Positions 6,923 to 16,314 of a DNA stretch of 33,996 nucleotides are shown here, piece by piece. The DNA is taken from IMG/VR virus record IMGVR_UViG_3300032215_000074, positions 1 through 33,996 of that record. One strand, written 5' to 3'. This DNA comes from a virus. Within the stretch, counting starts at the first letter, position 1; each line of letters begins with the position of its first letter. Below the pieces are notes generated by a model, which saw only the letters and a list, made by a program, of their open reading frames with translations, did no database searches and was not told the origin of the DNA. The translations under genes and the position numbers were made by a program.

Positions 6923-9019
6923 ATGGCTGATGATCTTGAAAATGACGGACGCATCGAAGACGCTAAGAAATTCCTGCGTCTAGTCAGCGAAGCGGATTCT
7001 AATAACCGATCTGAAGCCTTAGAAGATTTAAAGTTTGCTGCTGGCGATCAATGGCCCGTCGAAGTGCAAAACTCCCGTGGTCTTGAATCTCGCCCATGCC
7101 TGACTATTAACAAGGTTGACGCTTATTGTAGGCAGATTGCTAACCAACAACGTCAGCAACGCCCACGCATCAAAGTGCATGGAATGAACAATCAAGCAGA
7201 TGCAAAAGTCGCTGAGATTATTACCGGCATTTGCAGACACATTGAGGTCAACAGCGATGCGGATGACGCTTACGATAATGCTTTTGATTTTGCTGTGCGT
7301 ATGGGTTGGGGCTATTGGCGCATAGATACAGACTATGTGCGCGACGATTCATTTAATCAAGAGATATACATTCGTCGAATTAACAACCCATTTACTGTGT
7401 ATTTTGATCCCAATTCGATCATGCCCGATGGCTCGGACGCTGAAAAGTGTTTGATTACTGAAGTTATTAGCAAAGAAGTATTCCGTTCAATGTATCCGGA
7501 TGCGGACGATGGCGGCAACTTTAATGCTCGCGGCACAGGTGATTCAAACGCTGAATGGATTATGAAAGAGGATATTCGGATCGCCGAATTCTTTTATACC
7601 GAGCGTAAACGGGTGAAATTGATTCTTTTAAGCGATGGTACGCAAGTTTACGAAGATGAAATGCCAAGCAAAGAAATGATGGACTTGGCAGGGATTCAAG
7701 AGGTTAGTCGGCGCGAAACTTGGAAAAAAGAGATCAAGTGGTGCAAACTGACTGCGATGGAAATCCTAGAAGAAGGCGTTTGGGCAGGTAAATACATCCC
7801 AATTGTGCCGATCTATGGTCAGCAATTGATTGTTGAGAATAAGCGTAAGAAGTTTGGCTTGGTTCGCATGGCTAAAGACCCAGCGCGGATGTATAACTAT
7901 TGGGCAACAAGTTTGACTGAATCTGTCGCACTTGCACCAAAAGCTAAATGGTTGTTGGCTGAAGGGCAAGACGAAGGACATGAAAACGAATGGGCGCAAG
8001 CTAACATTAAAGCTACGCCTGTTTTGCGCTATAAACAGACTGATATTGATGGCAGAATTGCGCCACCACCGAGCAGAATTCAGCCTGAAGCACCGCCTGC
8101 CGGTGTCATGGCAGCTGCGTCAGGTATGAACGCTGATTTGATGGCTGTGATTGGGATTTATGATCCGTCACAACTGCCTACCGGCAATATGAGTGGAAAG
8201 GCTATAAACGGTCAGCAACAACAGACCGACATGACCAATTTCCACTATTACGACAATTTAACCCGTTCGATTCGATGGACGGGCAAGATTTTGCTTGATT
8301 TAATCCCCAAGATTTACGATACAGAACGAGTAATGCGAATCATCGGCGATGATGGTCAGCCTGATTTGGTGACATTAAATCAACGAAGCCAAGACGAACA
8401 AGGCGTTGCTAAGGTATTAAATGACGTAACTGTCGGCGAATATGATGTCGTGATGGATACTGGGCCTGGCTACAACAGCAAGCGCCAAGAGGCAGTCGAT
8501 GCAATGATGACGCTGTTAACGGCTGATCCCGCATTGATGACTCAAGCGGGTGATTTGATTTTCCGTAACATGGACTTCCCAGGCGCGGATGTGATTGCGG
8601 ATCGTCTTGCAGCGTCTAACCCAATGGCGCAGATTGATGAAAAATCCCCTGTGCCGCCACAAGTACAGATGCAGCTAAAGAACGCTCAACAGACGATTCA
8701 AGAGTTGCAACAGCAGATTCAGATGATGACGATGGATATGAAGTACGGCGCAACTGTGGCTCAACAGAAAGATGAGGCAGAAACTAAACGCGAGTTGATG
8801 CGTCAAACTACAAAAGCACATCAGATTGAAACACAGGCGCAAACTGCTGAACAAACTGCCAAAATGAAGGTTGATGTTGCAGCGCACGATACGGTTATTG
8901 ATAACCAAACCAAAATCACAATTGAGAATATCAAGGCACAATTAGCAATGTTATTGGCTAATATTGATAAACGAGATACCACATTAGCAAAAGAAGAAGC
9001 TATTGAACGCGGCATTTAA
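6923..9019 (+). CDS. Portal protein (P22-like)
   Basis: A 698-aa portal, close in length to P22 gp1 (725 aa) and with its N-terminal signature: EDAKKFLRLVSEADSN, then LEDLKFAAGDQWP, then LTINKVDAYCRQIANQQRQ. The dodecameric portal is the DNA channel, the terminase docking site and the attachment point of the tail. The last 130 residues are a Gln/Met-rich coiled coil (about 575-690), matching the helical barrel inside P22 heads, where it acts as a pressure sensor. Confidence 0.92.
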   Translation: MADDLENDGRIEDAKKFLRLVSEADSNNRSEALEDLKFAAGDQWPVEVQNSRGLESRPCLTINKVDAYCRQIANQQRQQRPRIKVHGMNNQADAKVAEIITGICRHIEVNSDADDAYDNAFDFAVRMGWGYWRIDTDYVRDDSFNQEIYIRRINNPFTVYFDPNSIMPDGSDAEKCLITEVISKEVFRSMYPDADDGGNFNARGTGDSNAEWIMKEDIRIAEFFYTERKRVKLILLSDGTQVYEDEMPSKEMMDLAGIQEVSRRETWKKEIKWCKLTAMEILEEGVWAGKYIPIVPIYGQQLIVENKRKKFGLVRMAKDPARMYNYWATSLTESVALAPKAKWLLAEGQDEGHENEWAQANIKATPVLRYKQTDIDGRIAPPPSRIQPEAPPAGVMAAASGMNADLMAVIGIYDPSQLPTGNMSGKAINGQQQQTDMTNFHYYDNLTRSIRWTGKILLDLIPKIYDTERVMRIIGDDGQPDLVTLNQRSQDEQGVAKVLNDVTVGEYDVVMDTGPGYNSKRQEAVDAMMTLLTADPALMTQAGDLIFRNMDFPGADVIADRLAASNPMAQIDEKSPVPPQVQMQLKNAQQTIQELQQQIQMMTMDMKYGATVAQQKDEAETKRELMRQTTKAHQIETQAQTAEQTAKMKVDVAAHDTVIDNQTKITIENIKAQLAMLLANIDKRDTTLAKEEAIERGI

Positions 9020-9047
9020 TTGACAAACAATTTAGTAGGATTAAACT
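9020..9047 (+). promoter_or_regulatory. Candidate promoter ahead of the scaffold and coat genes
   Basis: A perfect TTGACA (9020-9025) overlaps the portal stop region. A 16-bp spacer and TAAACT (9042-9047, four of six matches) follow. It could give extra transcription of the scaffold and coat genes, which are needed in high amounts. The -10 is weak. Confidence 0.35.
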
Positions 9048-9058
9048 ATCAAATATCC

Positions 9059-9084
9059 TTACCAGTTAGGTTTTAACTGGGTAA
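9059..9084 (+). other. Leader hairpin before the scaffold gene
   Basis: TTACCAGTTA pairs with TAACTGGGTAA, leaving one bulged G, around a five-base GGTTT loop. It stands seven bases before the GAGG ribosome-binding site of the scaffold gene. There is no T tract. It may be an RNA stabiliser or processing point in the head transcript. Confidence 0.45.
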
Positions 9085-9100
9085 ACCCTTGAGGCAACTC

Positions 9101-10003
9101 ATGTCAGACAAAGAAGCAGGATCAGTTGTAACGAGTGAAAATTTAGCGGATTTCAATGCACAAAGGTTGGGTTTAGCTGTATCAAATGATCCCGATGTGG
9201 CTGAAGCGGTAGAAACCGAGTCAGAGCCTTCGGTAGAGTCAGAAGAACAGAGTGAACCAGACGCAGAGAAAGAAGCGGAAGTAACAGATAAACCGAAAAA
9301 TCCAAAGTTGGAAAAGCGGTTTTCTGAGTTAACCAAGCAACGCGAAGCTGCACGGCAAGAGGCCGTTAAAGAACGCGAAGCAAGGGAAGCCTTAGAAAAC
9401 CGATTGAAAGCCCTAGAAAACCGTGAAAGCCCAAAAGCAGACACGAATTCTGAGCCTCAACCTAGCCAGTTTACCGATGCGTTTGAGTATGCAAAGGCAC
9501 TAGCTGAGTTTTCCGCTGAGAAGGCTTTAGCAGACAGAGATAGGCAGGATGCAGAACGTAAGGCATCAGAGGCGCGAGATCAAGTCATTCAGGCTTGGGC
9601 AAAACGTCTAGATGCAACGAAAGCAGAGTTGCCTGACTTTGACGAAATGGTGCAATCCGCAGATGTGATGGTATCGGATCAGGTGCGGGATGCAATCTTA
9701 GAAAGTGATGTAGGCCCACGAATCCTGTATCACTTAGCTGAGAACCCTGAATTTGCGAATGAGTTGACTGCAATGTCGATTCAAAAGGCTTTAAAGGAAC
9801 TTGGGAAACTTGAAGCAAAGTTTGAAAAGACTGAGCCTGAAGTTAAAAGTAAATCTGTTGCTGCACGATCAAAAGCGCCTGAACCTATCAAGCCTTTGCG
9901 TAGTGGTAGCGCCGGAGTTGATGTAAAAGTGGATTCAAATGGACAATTCCACGGAACATATCAACAATGGAAAGCAGCGCGACAGGCGGGTAAGATCAGG
10001 TAA
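9101..10003 (+). CDS. Scaffolding protein
   Basis: A 300-aa, very charged, mostly helical protein between portal and coat genes, the position of P22 gp8 scaffold (303 aa). The first 75 residues are acidic and probably disordered; residues 75-170 form a long coiled coil rich in E, K, R and A; the C-terminus is basic with a final helix GTYQQWKAARQAG, similar to scaffold tails that bind coat. Scaffold directs procapsid assembly and leaves before DNA packaging. ATG at 9101 with GAGG upstream is chosen over TTG at 9089. Confidence 0.82.
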   Translation: MSDKEAGSVVTSENLADFNAQRLGLAVSNDPDVAEAVETESEPSVESEEQSEPDAEKEAEVTDKPKNPKLEKRFSELTKQREAARQEAVKEREAREALENRLKALENRESPKADTNSEPQPSQFTDAFEYAKALAEFSAEKALADRDRQDAERKASEARDQVIQAWAKRLDATKAELPDFDEMVQSADVMVSDQVRDAILESDVGPRILYHLAENPEFANELTAMSIQKALKELGKLEAKFEKTEPEVKSKSVAARSKAPEPIKPLRSGSAGVDVKVDSNGQFHGTYQQWKAARQAGKIR

Positions 10004-10030
10004 TAAATTTACTTAATCTAAGGAAATATC

Positions 10031-11278
10031 ATGGCAAATAACTTGCTAACCATTAGTAAAATCACCAATGAAGCATTGATGGTTTTGGAAAACGAACTGA
10101 CATTTACGTCAGAAGTTGACCGTAACTATGACGATCAATTCGCTGTTGTCGGCGCAAAGATTGGTAACACCGTGAACGTTCGCCGCCCTGGTCGCTTTAT
10201 CGGTACAACCGGCCCAGCATTGAACGTTGAAGACTTTAACGAGACTTCTGTGCCTGTTACCCTTTCGACTCAATTCCACGTTGACACTCAATTCACTACG
10301 CAAGATTTGGCTCTGTCGCTTGATATGTTTAGTGACCGTGTTCTAAAGCCTGCTGTTGCTGCGATTGCCAACAAGATTGATCGTGATGGTTTGATCATGG
10401 CTAAGAACAACACCGCCAACATCGTTGGTACTGCTGGTACGCCCCCGACTGGTTTGATTACTTACCTGACAGCCGGTGCTTACCTTGATGCTGAAGGCGC
10501 ACCCCGTGACGGTCGCCGGTCATGTATCGTTGAGCCATTCACATCAGCCACTATCGTTGACAGCCTGAAAGGTCTGTTTATGCCTGCTGCTAAGATCAGC
10601 GAGCAGTACGAAAAAGGTTTGATGGGTGTTGACTCTGCCGGTATGACTTGGAAAATGGATCAAAACGTTGTTTCACAAACGTTTGGTTCGTATTCGACAG
10701 CTACATTGTCAACCAATACATCAACCTTTACCGGTTCGTTGACTTCGGGTTGGGCATCGACTTCGACTATCACTATTGCTGCTGCAACTGCTGCTGCTGC
10801 GCTGCAACAAGGTGATGTGATTCAGATTGCCAACGTCTACGCTGTTAACCCACAAAACCGCCAGGCTTATGGTTCAAACAAGTTGCGTAATTTCGTTATT
10901 ACCGCACCTGTGACCATTGCATCAAGCGGTTCTGCATCGGTTACGGTTTCGCCTGCGATTATTACTGCCGGTCAATTCCAAAACGTGTCGGTTACTTCGA
11001 CTTCATCTACCGCTGTCGTTACCCCTTTCAACAACACAGGTACAGTTTCACCACAAAACATCGTGATGCACCGCAATGCATTTACGTTGGCTGTGGCTGA
11101 CCTAGAGTTGCCTGAAGGTGTCCACTTCGCCGGTCGTGCAAGTGATAAGGAAATCGGTCTGTCAATGCGTGTGGTTCGTCAGTACACCATTAACAACGAT
11201 TCGATCCCAACTCGTTTAGATGTCTTGTACGGGTGGGCGCCGCTGTATCCAGAACTTGCCTGCCGCGTCGCAGCGTAA
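10031..11278 (+). CDS. Major capsid protein (P22 coat-like)
   Basis: A 415-aa coat subunit, near the 430 aa of P22 gp5, with matching N-terminal features: NLLTISKITNEALMVLEN, then a GNTVNVRRPGRF strand, and QFHVDTQFTTQDLALSLD. The central part (about 220-350) is Thr/Ser/Ala-rich and would be the inserted I-like domain. HK97 fold and T=7 assembly are inferred from the family. Codons such as CGT, GGT, AAC and TTC are used more than in neighbours, as expected for a very highly expressed gene. AAGGAAA precedes the ATG. A strong UUCG hairpin follows the stop. Confidence 0.92.
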   Translation: MANNLLTISKITNEALMVLENELTFTSEVDRNYDDQFAVVGAKIGNTVNVRRPGRFIGTTGPALNVEDFNETSVPVTLSTQFHVDTQFTTQDLALSLDMFSDRVLKPAVAAIANKIDRDGLIMAKNNTANIVGTAGTPPTGLITYLTAGAYLDAEGAPRDGRRSCIVEPFTSATIVDSLKGLFMPAAKISEQYEKGLMGVDSAGMTWKMDQNVVSQTFGSYSTATLSTNTSTFTGSLTSGWASTSTITIAAATAAAALQQGDVIQIANVYAVNPQNRQAYGSNKLRNFVITAPVTIASSGSASVTVSPAIITAGQFQNVSVTSTSSTAVVTPFNNTGTVSPQNIVMHRNAFTLAVADLELPEGVHFAGRASDKEIGLSMRVVRQYTINNDSIPTRLDVLYGWAPLYPELACRVAA

Positions 11279-11284
11279 TTTAGT

Positions 11285-11300
11285 GGGGGGTTCGCCCCCC
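11285..11300 (+). terminator. UUCG hairpin after the coat gene
   Basis: GGGGGG-TTCG-CCCCCC: six consecutive G-C pairs closed by a UUCG tetraloop, seven bases after the coat stop codon. It is followed by GTTAATAACTTTT rather than a clean T tract, so partial termination or protection of the coat mRNA 3' end is more likely than full termination. Confidence 0.6.
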
Positions 11301-11327
11301 GTTAATAACTTTTAAAGGAATTTCATC

Positions 11328-11738
11328 ATGGCAAATCCAGGCCCAGCAACTACCGTCAGTAATCACCCATCTAATGTTTCAACCAATCAGGCTTTGCGTC
11401 TATTGGCTTATTATCAAGGCGTAAACGTTAACGCCACGGGTGATACTGTTTTACCAATCATTAACTCGACTAGCTATTCTGTGTCGAACGTTATTTTCAC
11501 AAACGCTTCAGTCAGCCTTACAACGGCTCTTGCCGGTTTGTTTACTGCACCAAGCGCAAGTGGTGCTATTGTGTCTAACGCTGCCCTGTCAGGCTTGACT
11601 GGCTCAACCGTCGTGTCACAACGTACTGTTGCGTCAACTGCTGCACAGACTGGTCAAAACCTTTATGTAAACGTCGGTACAGCGCAAGGTGCGGCTGCTA
11701 CAATCGACGTATACGTTTACGGCTACGACTTCAGCTAA
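11328..11738 (+). CDS. Putative head-associated (decoration-like) protein
   Basis: A 136-aa, small-residue-rich protein (Ser, Thr, Ala, Val, Asn), without cysteine or a membrane segment and apparently all beta. It follows the coat gene and lies between two strong UUCG hairpins, implying its own mRNA level. AAAGGA before the ATG is a good ribosome-binding site. A head decoration or fibre-base role is inferred from position and composition; I do not recognise a defined family. Confidence 0.7.
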   Translation: MANPGPATTVSNHPSNVSTNQALRLLAYYQGVNVNATGDTVLPIINSTSYSVSNVIFTNASVSLTTALAGLFTAPSASGAIVSNAALSGLTGSTVVSQRTVASTAAQTGQNLYVNVGTAQGAAATIDVYVYGYDFS

Positions 11739-11745
11739 TCCAATT

Positions 11746-11771
11746 TCCCCTCTAGCTTCGGTTAGGGGGGA
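11746..11771 (+). terminator. Second UUCG hairpin in the head gene cluster
   Basis: TCCCCTCTAGC and GTTAGGGGGGA form an 11-bp stem (with G-T pairs) closed by TTCG. It lies eight bases after the previous stop and just upstream of AAGGAAAC, the next ribosome-binding site. As with the coat hairpin there is no T tract, so an attenuator or RNA stabiliser is likely. Confidence 0.55.
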
Positions 11772-11788
11772 TTGATAAGGAAACAGAT

Positions 11789-12115
11789 ATGCCATCTACT
11801 ACTTTAGCTCGCGGCAATTCGTTGTCAACATTTTACGTTCAACCAAGCATTACTCCCGCAGCCGTTGCATCGTATACATCCGCTGTGCAAACTTTTACAT
11901 TACCTGGTCTACAAACAACCGATATTGTGAAATGTATTGGTGCTGTTGGTGTACAAACGGCAGGCATTATTACGGGTGAAGCAGATTGTTACACTACAAA
12001 CGTTTTAAGTTTGCAAATTGTTAATGCAACAAATGCATCGGCTACACCTATTTCTGGTGCTTATGTTTTTATGATTGTTCGTTCTGATGGGCCACTTCCT
12101 GCCACGGCGGTGTAA
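11789..12115 (+). CDS. Putative virion-associated beta protein
   Basis: A 108-aa hypothetical protein, probably all beta (FTLPGLQTTDIVKC, then VLSLQIVNATNASATP, then GAYVFMIVRS). Proteins with this GLQTTD...NAT...P pattern are found beside capsid and tail genes in many phages. Structural function is inferred from place. AAGGAAA upstream supports the ATG. Only two bases separate it from the next gene. Confidence 0.7.
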   Translation: MPSTTLARGNSLSTFYVQPSITPAAVASYTSAVQTFTLPGLQTTDIVKCIGAVGVQTAGIITGEADCYTTNVLSLQIVNATNASATPISGAYVFMIVRSDGPLPATAV

Positions 12116-12117
12116 TC

Positions 12118-12465
12118 ATGTCCAACACAAGCGTAATCCGCACCGCTGGACAAACCTATGCGCTGAGTGTCACAAACACTTCGCACGCATCGGTTTTGAT
12201 TAACGATACAACAAACGACCAAGTAAATTTTGCTAGTTTTTTGAATTTGGGTGCTTCGCCAATTGCCATTGCGGTATCAAATGCAGCAACAGCACCGGCT
12301 GCAACGTTTCCCGTGGATGGTACGCCAGGCGGATTTGTATTACCGCCGTTGATGACGCAGCCAATTATTTTAGCTGTGCCAACAAGCCCATTTTCAATGA
12401 CTGCAATTAGCAATTCAGCAGTAGCAGGTATTTTGTATGTAACAGCTACTAACGATCAGTCCTAA
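12118..12465 (+). CDS. Putative virion-associated beta protein
   Basis: A 115-aa hypothetical protein, beta-rich, with SHASVLINDTTNDQVNFASF near the N-terminus, a proline-rich middle (GGFVLPPLMTQP) and a YVTATNDQS end. It is similar in style, though not clearly homologous, to its upstream neighbour. It probably belongs to the virion surface or fibre base, judging by its site between coat and fibre genes. Confidence 0.7.
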   Translation: MSNTSVIRTAGQTYALSVTNTSHASVLINDTTNDQVNFASFLNLGASPIAIAVSNAATAPAATFPVDGTPGGFVLPPLMTQPIILAVPTSPFSMTAISNSAVAGILYVTATNDQS

Positions 12466-12476
12466 AGGAAGTTTTT

Positions 12477-13961
12477 ATGGCTAACCCAGCCCTGACGGTT
12501 AATCCAAACATATTGCCGGTTCAAGCATATTTTAATGTTGACGGTAGTTTTAACACATTTATTGGGCAGGGTCAGCCTTTTACCGTTTCTGCGGGTACAG
12601 GTCTGAGCATTGTTGATGTATCAAGTTTAAATGCAACGATTTACCCGACATTTAGTTTAGTAAATACAGGTTCAATTACTAGCCTAGATGTTTCATCGAC
12701 AAAAGTAACATTTAATCCTTATACCGGAGTATTTGTTGCCCCGACATTTCAAGGGTCTTTGACAGGAACGGCATCTTCCGCAAGCAATTTAAGCGGTGGA
12801 TCGGCAAACTCTGTTGTTTATCAATCCGCAGCAGGTACGACTGCATACCTAACTAATGGCACAACAGGTCAATTTTTAGGTGCTAATACAAGTGGCGCAC
12901 CGACTTGGCAAACAATACCATCAAGTGCGGCAACGATTACAGATGATACGACTACAAATGCCACTCGCTATGTTAGTTTTACAGCTGCGACAACTGGAAC
13001 GTTAGCAACGCTTTATACCAGTTCGACAAAATTACAATACAACCCATCTACAGGACTGTTTTCTGCCACATCGTATAGCGGTGCATGGGCAGGATCAACA
13101 ATTGGCGCAACTTATGGCGGGACAGGACAAAGTTTGTACGCTGTGGGTGATATTTTATATGCCTCGACTACGACTGCATTGTCTAAATTATCGGTTGGAT
13201 CAAACGGTCAAGTTTTAACTTTAGCGGCAGGTGTACCAACTTGGTCGGCAGGATCGTCAGGAACGGTTACTTCGGTTAGCTTTACCGGTGGCTTAATTTC
13301 TGTCGCTACAGCAACTACAACTCCTGCATTGACTGTTGCCGGTACGTCTGGCGGTATTGTTTATTTTTCAAGCGCATCAACTTGGGCAAGTTCATCTTTA
13401 TTGGCAGCTAACGCCTTGATGATTGGTGGCGGCGCGGGTACTGCACCATCTACGATTACAACAGGCACAGGTGTCGTAACGGCATTGGGTGTCAACGTAG
13501 GATCTGCGGGTGCTTTTGTCACGTTTAACGGCGCTTTAGGCACGCCTTCGAGCGGTACGGTCACGAACCTGACAGGTACAGCGTCAATCAATATTAACGG
13601 CACGGTGGGCGCTACAACAGCCACGACAGGTCAATTTACAACTGGTTGGGCAGCTAATACAACACTTTCGGATGCTGCGACAATTGCTTGGGATACTTCG
13701 GTTAGTCAAGTCGCTACGTTTACGTTTGTATCGACGAATAGAACGATGGGTGCGCCTACGAACTTAAAGAACGGTGCATTTTATGCCTTGGCTGTGATTC
13801 AGAACGGTGGGTCTAATACGCTCACGTGGAACAGTATTTTTAAGTGGGCTGCGGGTACTGCGCCTACATTGTCTACAGCAGCAGGAGCAAAAGATTATTT
13901 CACGTTTCGCTCAGACGGCACAAACCTCCTACAACAAGGCATCTCACAGGCGGTGGCTTAA
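12477..13961 (+). CDS. Tail/head fibre-like structural protein
   Basis: A 494-aa Ser/Thr/Gly-rich protein built of repeats typical of phage fibres: LTGTASSASNLSGGS, ATYGGTGQS, and NGQVLTLAAGVPTW. The final 110 residues form a distinct beta domain with a core such as TFTFVSTNRTMGAPTN and NTLTWNSIFKWAAGT, common at the ends of receptor-binding fibres. It starts 11 bases after the previous stop, with AAGGAAG as ribosome-binding site, and ends in TAATG overlap with the next gene. Host-surface contact is inferred. Confidence 0.75.
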   Translation: MANPALTVNPNILPVQAYFNVDGSFNTFIGQGQPFTVSAGTGLSIVDVSSLNATIYPTFSLVNTGSITSLDVSSTKVTFNPYTGVFVAPTFQGSLTGTASSASNLSGGSANSVVYQSAAGTTAYLTNGTTGQFLGANTSGAPTWQTIPSSAATITDDTTTNATRYVSFTAATTGTLATLYTSSTKLQYNPSTGLFSATSYSGAWAGSTIGATYGGTGQSLYAVGDILYASTTTALSKLSVGSNGQVLTLAAGVPTWSAGSSGTVTSVSFTGGLISVATATTTPALTVAGTSGGIVYFSSASTWASSSLLAANALMIGGGAGTAPSTITTGTGVVTALGVNVGSAGAFVTFNGALGTPSSGTVTNLTGTASININGTVGATTATTGQFTTGWAANTTLSDAATIAWDTSVSQVATFTFVSTNRTMGAPTNLKNGAFYALAVIQNGGSNTLTWNSIFKWAAGTAPTLSTAAGAKDYFTFRSDGTNLLQQGISQAVA

Positions 13962-16312
13962 TGTTTCCGATACTTGCCGGTAACTCTGCATCCACAGGCT
14001 ACAACCTCACACGCTCATTGCGCTTTCGTAATAGTGCGTCTGCTTATTTGAGTAGGACTCCTGCAAGTGCGGGAAATCGTTCTGTCTGGACATGGAGTGG
14101 CTGGGTAAAAAGAGGAAAATTAGGAACGCTTCAAGGAATTTTTGGGGCTGGAAATACAAGCGGTGGTGGACCCGGCGCGACATATATTACCGGCGTTACT
14201 TTTAACGGTTCAGACCAATTATTTTGTTATTGGGGTGGAAGTGGTGCAGGAACTTCTACTGCGGTATTTCGTGATCCTTCTGCTTGGTATCATCTTGTTG
14301 TTGTCGCTAATACAACTACGCTTACTTGTTACATGAATAATGTTTCAGTGTTAAGCAATTCTATATCAGGCAGCGGTGCAATTAACGATACTCAAAAAAC
14401 AACATTAGGTTCGTTTTGGGATACGGCAGGCGGCGCTGTTTTATGGCCAAATGATATTTATATGACAGAGGTTAACTTTGTTGACGGTCAGGCGCTCACC
14501 CCATCCTCATTTGGCTCATATAACTCCGCAACAGGCGTATGGCAACCCGCACGGTATTCAGGCACTTACGGCACAAACGGTTTCTATCTCCCTTTCACAG
14601 ACAACTCTGCGCTGACCACAAGCAGCAACGTAGGCTTGGGTAAAGACTTCTCAGGTAATGGCAATTACTGGACTACCAACAACATCAGCATCACGGCGGG
14701 TGTGACGTATGACTCGATGACGGATGTGCCTACGTTGACTTCTGCTACGGCGGCTAACTTTGCTGTGTTGAATCCTGTTAATAAAGGGTCTGGTGGTGTA
14801 ACTATTTCAGACGGAAATTTAGCATTTACTAGCACAGCAACTACAGCAGCATGTCGAGTTTTATCAACCATTGGAATGTCTACAGGCAAATGGTATTGTG
14901 AATATATTGCAACAAGTTCAAGCACGTTGCCAAACGTGGGTATTGCAATTTCTACTGATTCACCTGATGCGGGATATGTAGGGGCAACGGCTGGCTCATA
15001 CGGTTATTACGCTTTAAATGGAAACAAGTACAACAATGGCTCTAATTCAGCTTATGGGGCTACTTTTAACAATGGCGACGTAATTGGCATTGCGTTTGAT
15101 GCTAGTGCGGGGTCATTGACGTTTTATAAAAATGGCACAAGCCAAGGCGTTGCTTTTACTGGGATACCTGCTGGAACATATTATTTTGGGCAAGGCGATT
15201 ACACCGCAACTTTTAGTGGCGCTTTTAACTTCGGTCAACAACCCTTCACCTACACACCCCCCACAGGCTATGTAGCCCTGAACACATACAACTTGCCGAC
15301 AAGCACCATCGTCAAGGGCAACACGGTGATGGATGCGACCTTGTACACGGGTACGTTGCTGTCAAACGCAATTACCAACGCTGCATCGTTTAAGCCTGAC
15401 CTTGTGTGGGTTAAATCACGTTCGGCGGCTACTGATAACAAACTAACAGACTCGGTGCGTGGCACAACTAAGGGCTTAGTGTCAAACTCCACGGCTGCTG
15501 AAACAACCGATACTCAAGGCTTGACTGCTTTTGGTAGCGCAGGGTTTACCGTTGGCACAAACACCGATTACAACAACTTGTCAGCTACTTACGTTGCTTG
15601 GCAATGGCAAGCAGGACAAGGCTCAACATCGTCAAACACCAACGGCACAATCACATCGACTGTGAGCGTAAACGCAAGCGCGGGGTTTAGCGTAGCAACG
15701 TGGACAGGAACAGGTGCTTTGGCTACGGTAGGGCATGGGTTAGGCGTAGCACCTAGTTTTATTATTGTTAAAAATAGATCAAGTGCTTTAGATTGGCCTG
15801 TCTATACATCTTATTACGGCATAAATGCTACTTTGGCGTTAAATACTACGGCTGCTGGCGCAGCAGCAGCAAACTATTGGGGGTCTGCACTTCCTACTTC
15901 ATCTGTATTTGGAGTTGGTACTAGCACAAATAACAACGGAAGTGGCAATGCAATGCTTGCCTACTGCTGGACACCCATAGCCGGATACAGCGCGTTTGGT
16001 AGCTTCGTTGGAAACGGCACTTCTGACAACACTTTTGTATACACAGGGTTTAGACCAAAGTTTGTAATGATTAAACCTACAAGCGGTGCGGGAGGAGATT
16101 GGATTGTGCAAGATACTGCAAGAGATCCATACAACGTAGCAACGGCATTGCTTAATCCAAATCTTAGCGGCGCAGAATATACAAGTGGAGTTATTCAAAT
16201 CGACTTTCTTTCTAATGGTTTTAAAGTTAGAGGGTCTTGGGGTGGCTATACGCTTAACCCGATATATGCTGCGTTTGCAGAAACGCCTTTCAAAAATAGT
16301 TTAGCGAGGTAG
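13961..16312 (+). CDS. LamG/SPRY multidomain tail protein
   Basis: A 783-aa protein starting at the ATG in the TAATG overlap at 13961; a longer in-frame opening upstream is only the shadow of the previous gene. Domains: a LamG/concanavalin-like lectin fold at about 15-190 (SVWTWSGWVKRG, then WYHLVVVANTTT), a SPRY-like domain at about 285-430 (KWYCEYI, then NGDVIGIAFD, then LTFYKNGTSQG), and three diverged tandem modules to the C-terminus (about 460-560, 575-675, 676-783) of the kind PDLVWVKSR / PSFIIVKNRS / PKFVMIKPTS. Binding of glycans on the host surface is the likely role. Confidence 0.8.
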   Translation: MFPILAGNSASTGYNLTRSLRFRNSASAYLSRTPASAGNRSVWTWSGWVKRGKLGTLQGIFGAGNTSGGGPGATYITGVTFNGSDQLFCYWGGSGAGTSTAVFRDPSAWYHLVVVANTTTLTCYMNNVSVLSNSISGSGAINDTQKTTLGSFWDTAGGAVLWPNDIYMTEVNFVDGQALTPSSFGSYNSATGVWQPARYSGTYGTNGFYLPFTDNSALTTSSNVGLGKDFSGNGNYWTTNNISITAGVTYDSMTDVPTLTSATAANFAVLNPVNKGSGGVTISDGNLAFTSTATTAACRVLSTIGMSTGKWYCEYIATSSSTLPNVGIAISTDSPDAGYVGATAGSYGYYALNGNKYNNGSNSAYGATFNNGDVIGIAFDASAGSLTFYKNGTSQGVAFTGIPAGTYYFGQGDYTATFSGAFNFGQQPFTYTPPTGYVALNTYNLPTSTIVKGNTVMDATLYTGTLLSNAITNAASFKPDLVWVKSRSAATDNKLTDSVRGTTKGLVSNSTAAETTDTQGLTAFGSAGFTVGTNTDYNNLSATYVAWQWQAGQGSTSSNTNGTITSTVSVNASAGFSVATWTGTGALATVGHGLGVAPSFIIVKNRSSALDWPVYTSYYGINATLALNTTAAGAAAANYWGSALPTSSVFGVGTSTNNNGSGNAMLAYCWTPIAGYSAFGSFVGNGTSDNTFVYTGFRPKFVMIKPTSGAGGDWIVQDTARDPYNVATALLNPNLSGAEYTSGVIQIDFLSNGFKVRGSWGGYTLNPIYAAFAETPFKNSLAR

Positions 16313-16314
16313 TT

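Noticed and set aside
9073-9444. 123-aa Ser-rich frame on the minus strand
   Set aside because: Shadow of the acidic scaffold gene; no start signal and low-complexity composition.
13844-13960. Upstream in-frame extension of the LamG/SPRY tail protein
   Set aside because: It lies wholly in the end of the fibre gene, is Arg/His-rich unlike the rest, and the ATG at 13961 forms a neat TAATG overlap.
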